The notes beneath the pieces were generated by a model, which worked only from the letters and a program-made list of their open reading frames with translations, was not told the DNA's origin and searched no databases. From contig JAQGBZ010000016.1 of assembly GCA_034687125.1 (NCBI GenBank), positions 124,001 through 188,000 on the forward strand: a DNA stretch of 64,000 bases. The letters are read 5' to 3'. Numbering within the stretch: position 1 is the first letter of the stretch; each line of letters begins with the position of its first letter. Positions 61,716-64,000 of the stretch are shown piece after piece. The translations under genes and the position numbers were made by a program. The DNA comes from Neelides folsomi. Lineage: Eukaryota; Arthropoda; Collembola; Neelipleona; Neelidae.

Positions 61716-64000
61716 ACTTTTGGTTGTCGAACAACAATTCAAAATATTGAATATGATATTGAGATAAACTTACTTAAACAATTTAATTGTCGCTGTAGCG
61801 TTCCAAATTTTAGTATAAGTTTATATTAGTTATTAAAAATATTCACACAATATCCACATTATTAATTCTCTCTGCATCGTTCCAATTTTAAAGTTATTAA
61901 GAATATTCACACAATCTCCACATTAATCTTCTCTGTATCGTTCCAATTTTATAGTTTTTAATAATTTACTTTATTACACAATCACAATACTATCATATTT
62001 ACTATGTATAGAAATAGAAATACTTTAAGAATCCACTATTAACATTTAACTTGGATATTTTTATTTTTAACAAATATGCTACATCCCAAGCTTTTCTTCA
62101 AATGAGGACAATATTTTTTAAATAATACAATTATTACATTTCAATTTTCACTAAACTTGATAAAAATAAATGATATTGATACATCTGATGATTCTATTTT
62201 AAGAGATATTCATAGTTGTGAAGATGCATCAAATATGAATTTAAGCATTATAATTATTTCTGTTCAAGTTGGTTTAAAAATTGTATTTAACTTTATCTTC
62301 AATAACTTTTGGTATTAAGTAACATGTACCTAATGTATGTTTTGAAACAAACATTTTATATGATTTTTCTTGTTCCTTCCTTTACCTTAAATAATTTACA
62401 ATGTGAATTTTTGTTGTTATAATTTAAATTTACACAACCTTAAAATCTACTGATTAATACTTTAAACTGGCAAGTTTTCTCATAAACCTTAGGTTTACTA
62501 ATAAATTAATTAAAAACTAATATTTTCTGAAGAGCTCGTTGAATTTGTTATTAATTTTTGTTCGTATTTTTATTAAAATTCCCTTAACAAGAGACTCTTT
62601 ATCATTATATGTTTGTGGTTCGAGTCAAGAATACTTTTACAAAAAGTATTAATTTTGTGTTTAAATAAACGCGTTTATATACAGGTTATACTAATCGTAA
62701 ATAAGAATCATAAGGGCTTACTCTATATAATATCATTATTTGTAATAAAAATTATATAAATATATTATATATAATCAATTATTTTAGAATGTGTCAATAC
62801 AATTTATTTTCGAATGAATATATATTTATATATTTGACTATTGTTTGAACAAAATATTCCTTCCCCTCTATAAAAGATGTAAAAGTAATATTTAGTAAAA
62901 TACACATAACTACACATACCTGCAACATCTAATATAAATATGGTAGTAATTGTGAAATTTTGAGCAAACATATTTAATGTTTTAAAATGAAATGATATTT
63001 GATGCTTCAATAAAAATGATTAAATAATATATAATTACATATTTTTGCGTTTTATTTATTTTTTTACAATGTTACATCTATTAGATCTAGACAGAATATT
63101 TACCAAAATGAATCGAATAATGTTAAACCCCCCAAAAATATTTTTAATCCTATCAGTACTCTTCATATTATATTATACATAAATTTTAAATATTTAAATG
63201 TCATTATAGATTATAGCGTTTATAGTAAAATTATGTTGGGGAAATATAACGGCTATATAATACATACATATATATTATGTGTCCTACAGTTCCTACATAG
63301 TTAAAACAAGCTACATGGTATAATAATTAAATTTTATTAGTTGTGATGTGCTGATTCGTTTCTATTTTTAACAATGGGCATTTTTGATTTAGGAACGCTT
63401 AATAGGATTTAGAAAGAAAGTTGATAAATGACAAATATTGAAATTCAATATTATTTCGTAGGAAAGCGATTAGAGTTTAATATGCTAATGAGGAAGATTT
63501 GCTACCCATTTCTCATTAGCTATAAGAGCAAAGTTTAGTGAGAGAAACTTTCAAATCTTTGTTTAGCACTTTACCATTATTCACTACGTGTTGATCAATA
63601 TTTGCTGAACAATTGTACAAGCAAATCGTACTCCATGAGGAAGAATCTGGAGGTTGGATTTCATACATTTAATTTATATTTGTAAAGATATCTCCGTATT
63701 AATTCATATATTGCATCCTTTAAACTTTGTAATTCAAAAATACCTGGCTTTCTCTTTCCGAGCCTCTCACCTCATCTTTTCTTCATTAGTCATTTAGCAA
63801 GTCCATATCTTTCAGTTGGTAAATAACACCGGCAAAAATTTCCCTTCTATGGTCTCAGTCGACATTAGATTATTTTTCACAATTGGGCACAGAAGTTAAA
63901 TATCATCTCCTATTGTAAAAGCATAAAAAATATACAAGAGGCATTGAAATCTTATTTCTCTTAGATATACTTATATTAGTATTCTATTTCTTTATAACTA
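61716..64000. other. AT-rich right end downstream of the PTB gene
   Basis: Non-coding as far as I can see. It contains the PTB gene 3' UTR, a small tandem repeat (61799-61990) and a short hairpin at 63484-63520 (GCTAATGAGGAA pairing with TTTCTCATTAGC, 11 of 12). Confidence 0.5.
61799..61990. repeat. Tandem repeat, two and a half copies of a 61-79 nt unit
   Basis: Units begin with CGTTCCAA at 61799, 61878 and 61939. The first two share CGTTCCAA(A)TTTTA, TTATTAA, AATATTCACACAAT, TCCACATTA and TCTCTG; the third is partial and more diverged. It lies about 85 bp after the PTB gene stop, so it may be part of the 3' UTR. Confidence 0.75.

Noticed and set aside
62610-62640. GGTTCGAGTC, resembling a tRNA T-loop
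   Set aside because: The flanking bases do not form a T stem and no anticodon or acceptor stem can be built around it.
1-64000. Retroelement, virus-like element or CRISPR array
   Set aside because: No reverse transcriptase, integrase, capsid or transposase motif, no long terminal repeats, and no regularly spaced repeats were seen.

Overview
This is a window of an arthropod nuclear genome, probably a crustacean (possibly a copepod; the lower-level guess is weak). The evidence is an RR-type (chitin_bind_4) cuticle protein, animal-specific genes split by many short GT-AG introns, and AT-rich spacers around GC-richer exons. I found no bacterial features, rRNA, CRISPR array or convincing retroelement or virus fossil.

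Layout, left to right. A CACHD1-like alpha2delta-family membrane protein lies on the minus strand (2306-7325, 12 exons, 1228 aa), with a probable non-coding leader exon near 7757-8050. A cuticle protein follows on the minus strand (8323-9367). SUCLG2 (minus, 11203-13157) and PINX1 (plus, 13856-15231) stand head to head. A 5-kb spacer leads to the Wnt coactivator BCL9/Legless (plus, 20310-24542, 11 exons, 1124 aa). Two minus-strand genes that I cannot name come next: a small one of about 103 aa (25945-26303) and a larger one of about 737 aa (26988-31525). NIPP1/PPP1R8 (minus, 34729-37628) and TMEM14 (plus, 38364-38944) form a second head-to-head pair. 14-3-3 epsilon (plus, 40596-41898) has a GC-rich promoter with a perfect cAMP response element. 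PAGR1 (minus, 42368-43744) and TMEM134 (plus, 44856-46060) form a third divergent pair. An 11-kb stretch without recognisable genes separates these from a PTB-domain adaptor gene (plus, 56949-61715). The last 2.3 kb is AT-rich and non-coding.

All exon structures were read by eye from frame, splice-site phase and family resemblance. In every multi-exon gene the phases add up to one uninterrupted reading frame. The genes are mostly housekeeping or signalling genes and do not form one pathway. BCL9 and CACHD1 both touch Wnt signalling in other animals, but their proximity may be chance.

The items most worth a second look are the two unnamed genes, a long hairpin between SUCLG2 and PINX1, two adjacent perfect palindromes in an intron of the PTB gene, and a GC-AG intron in BCL9.
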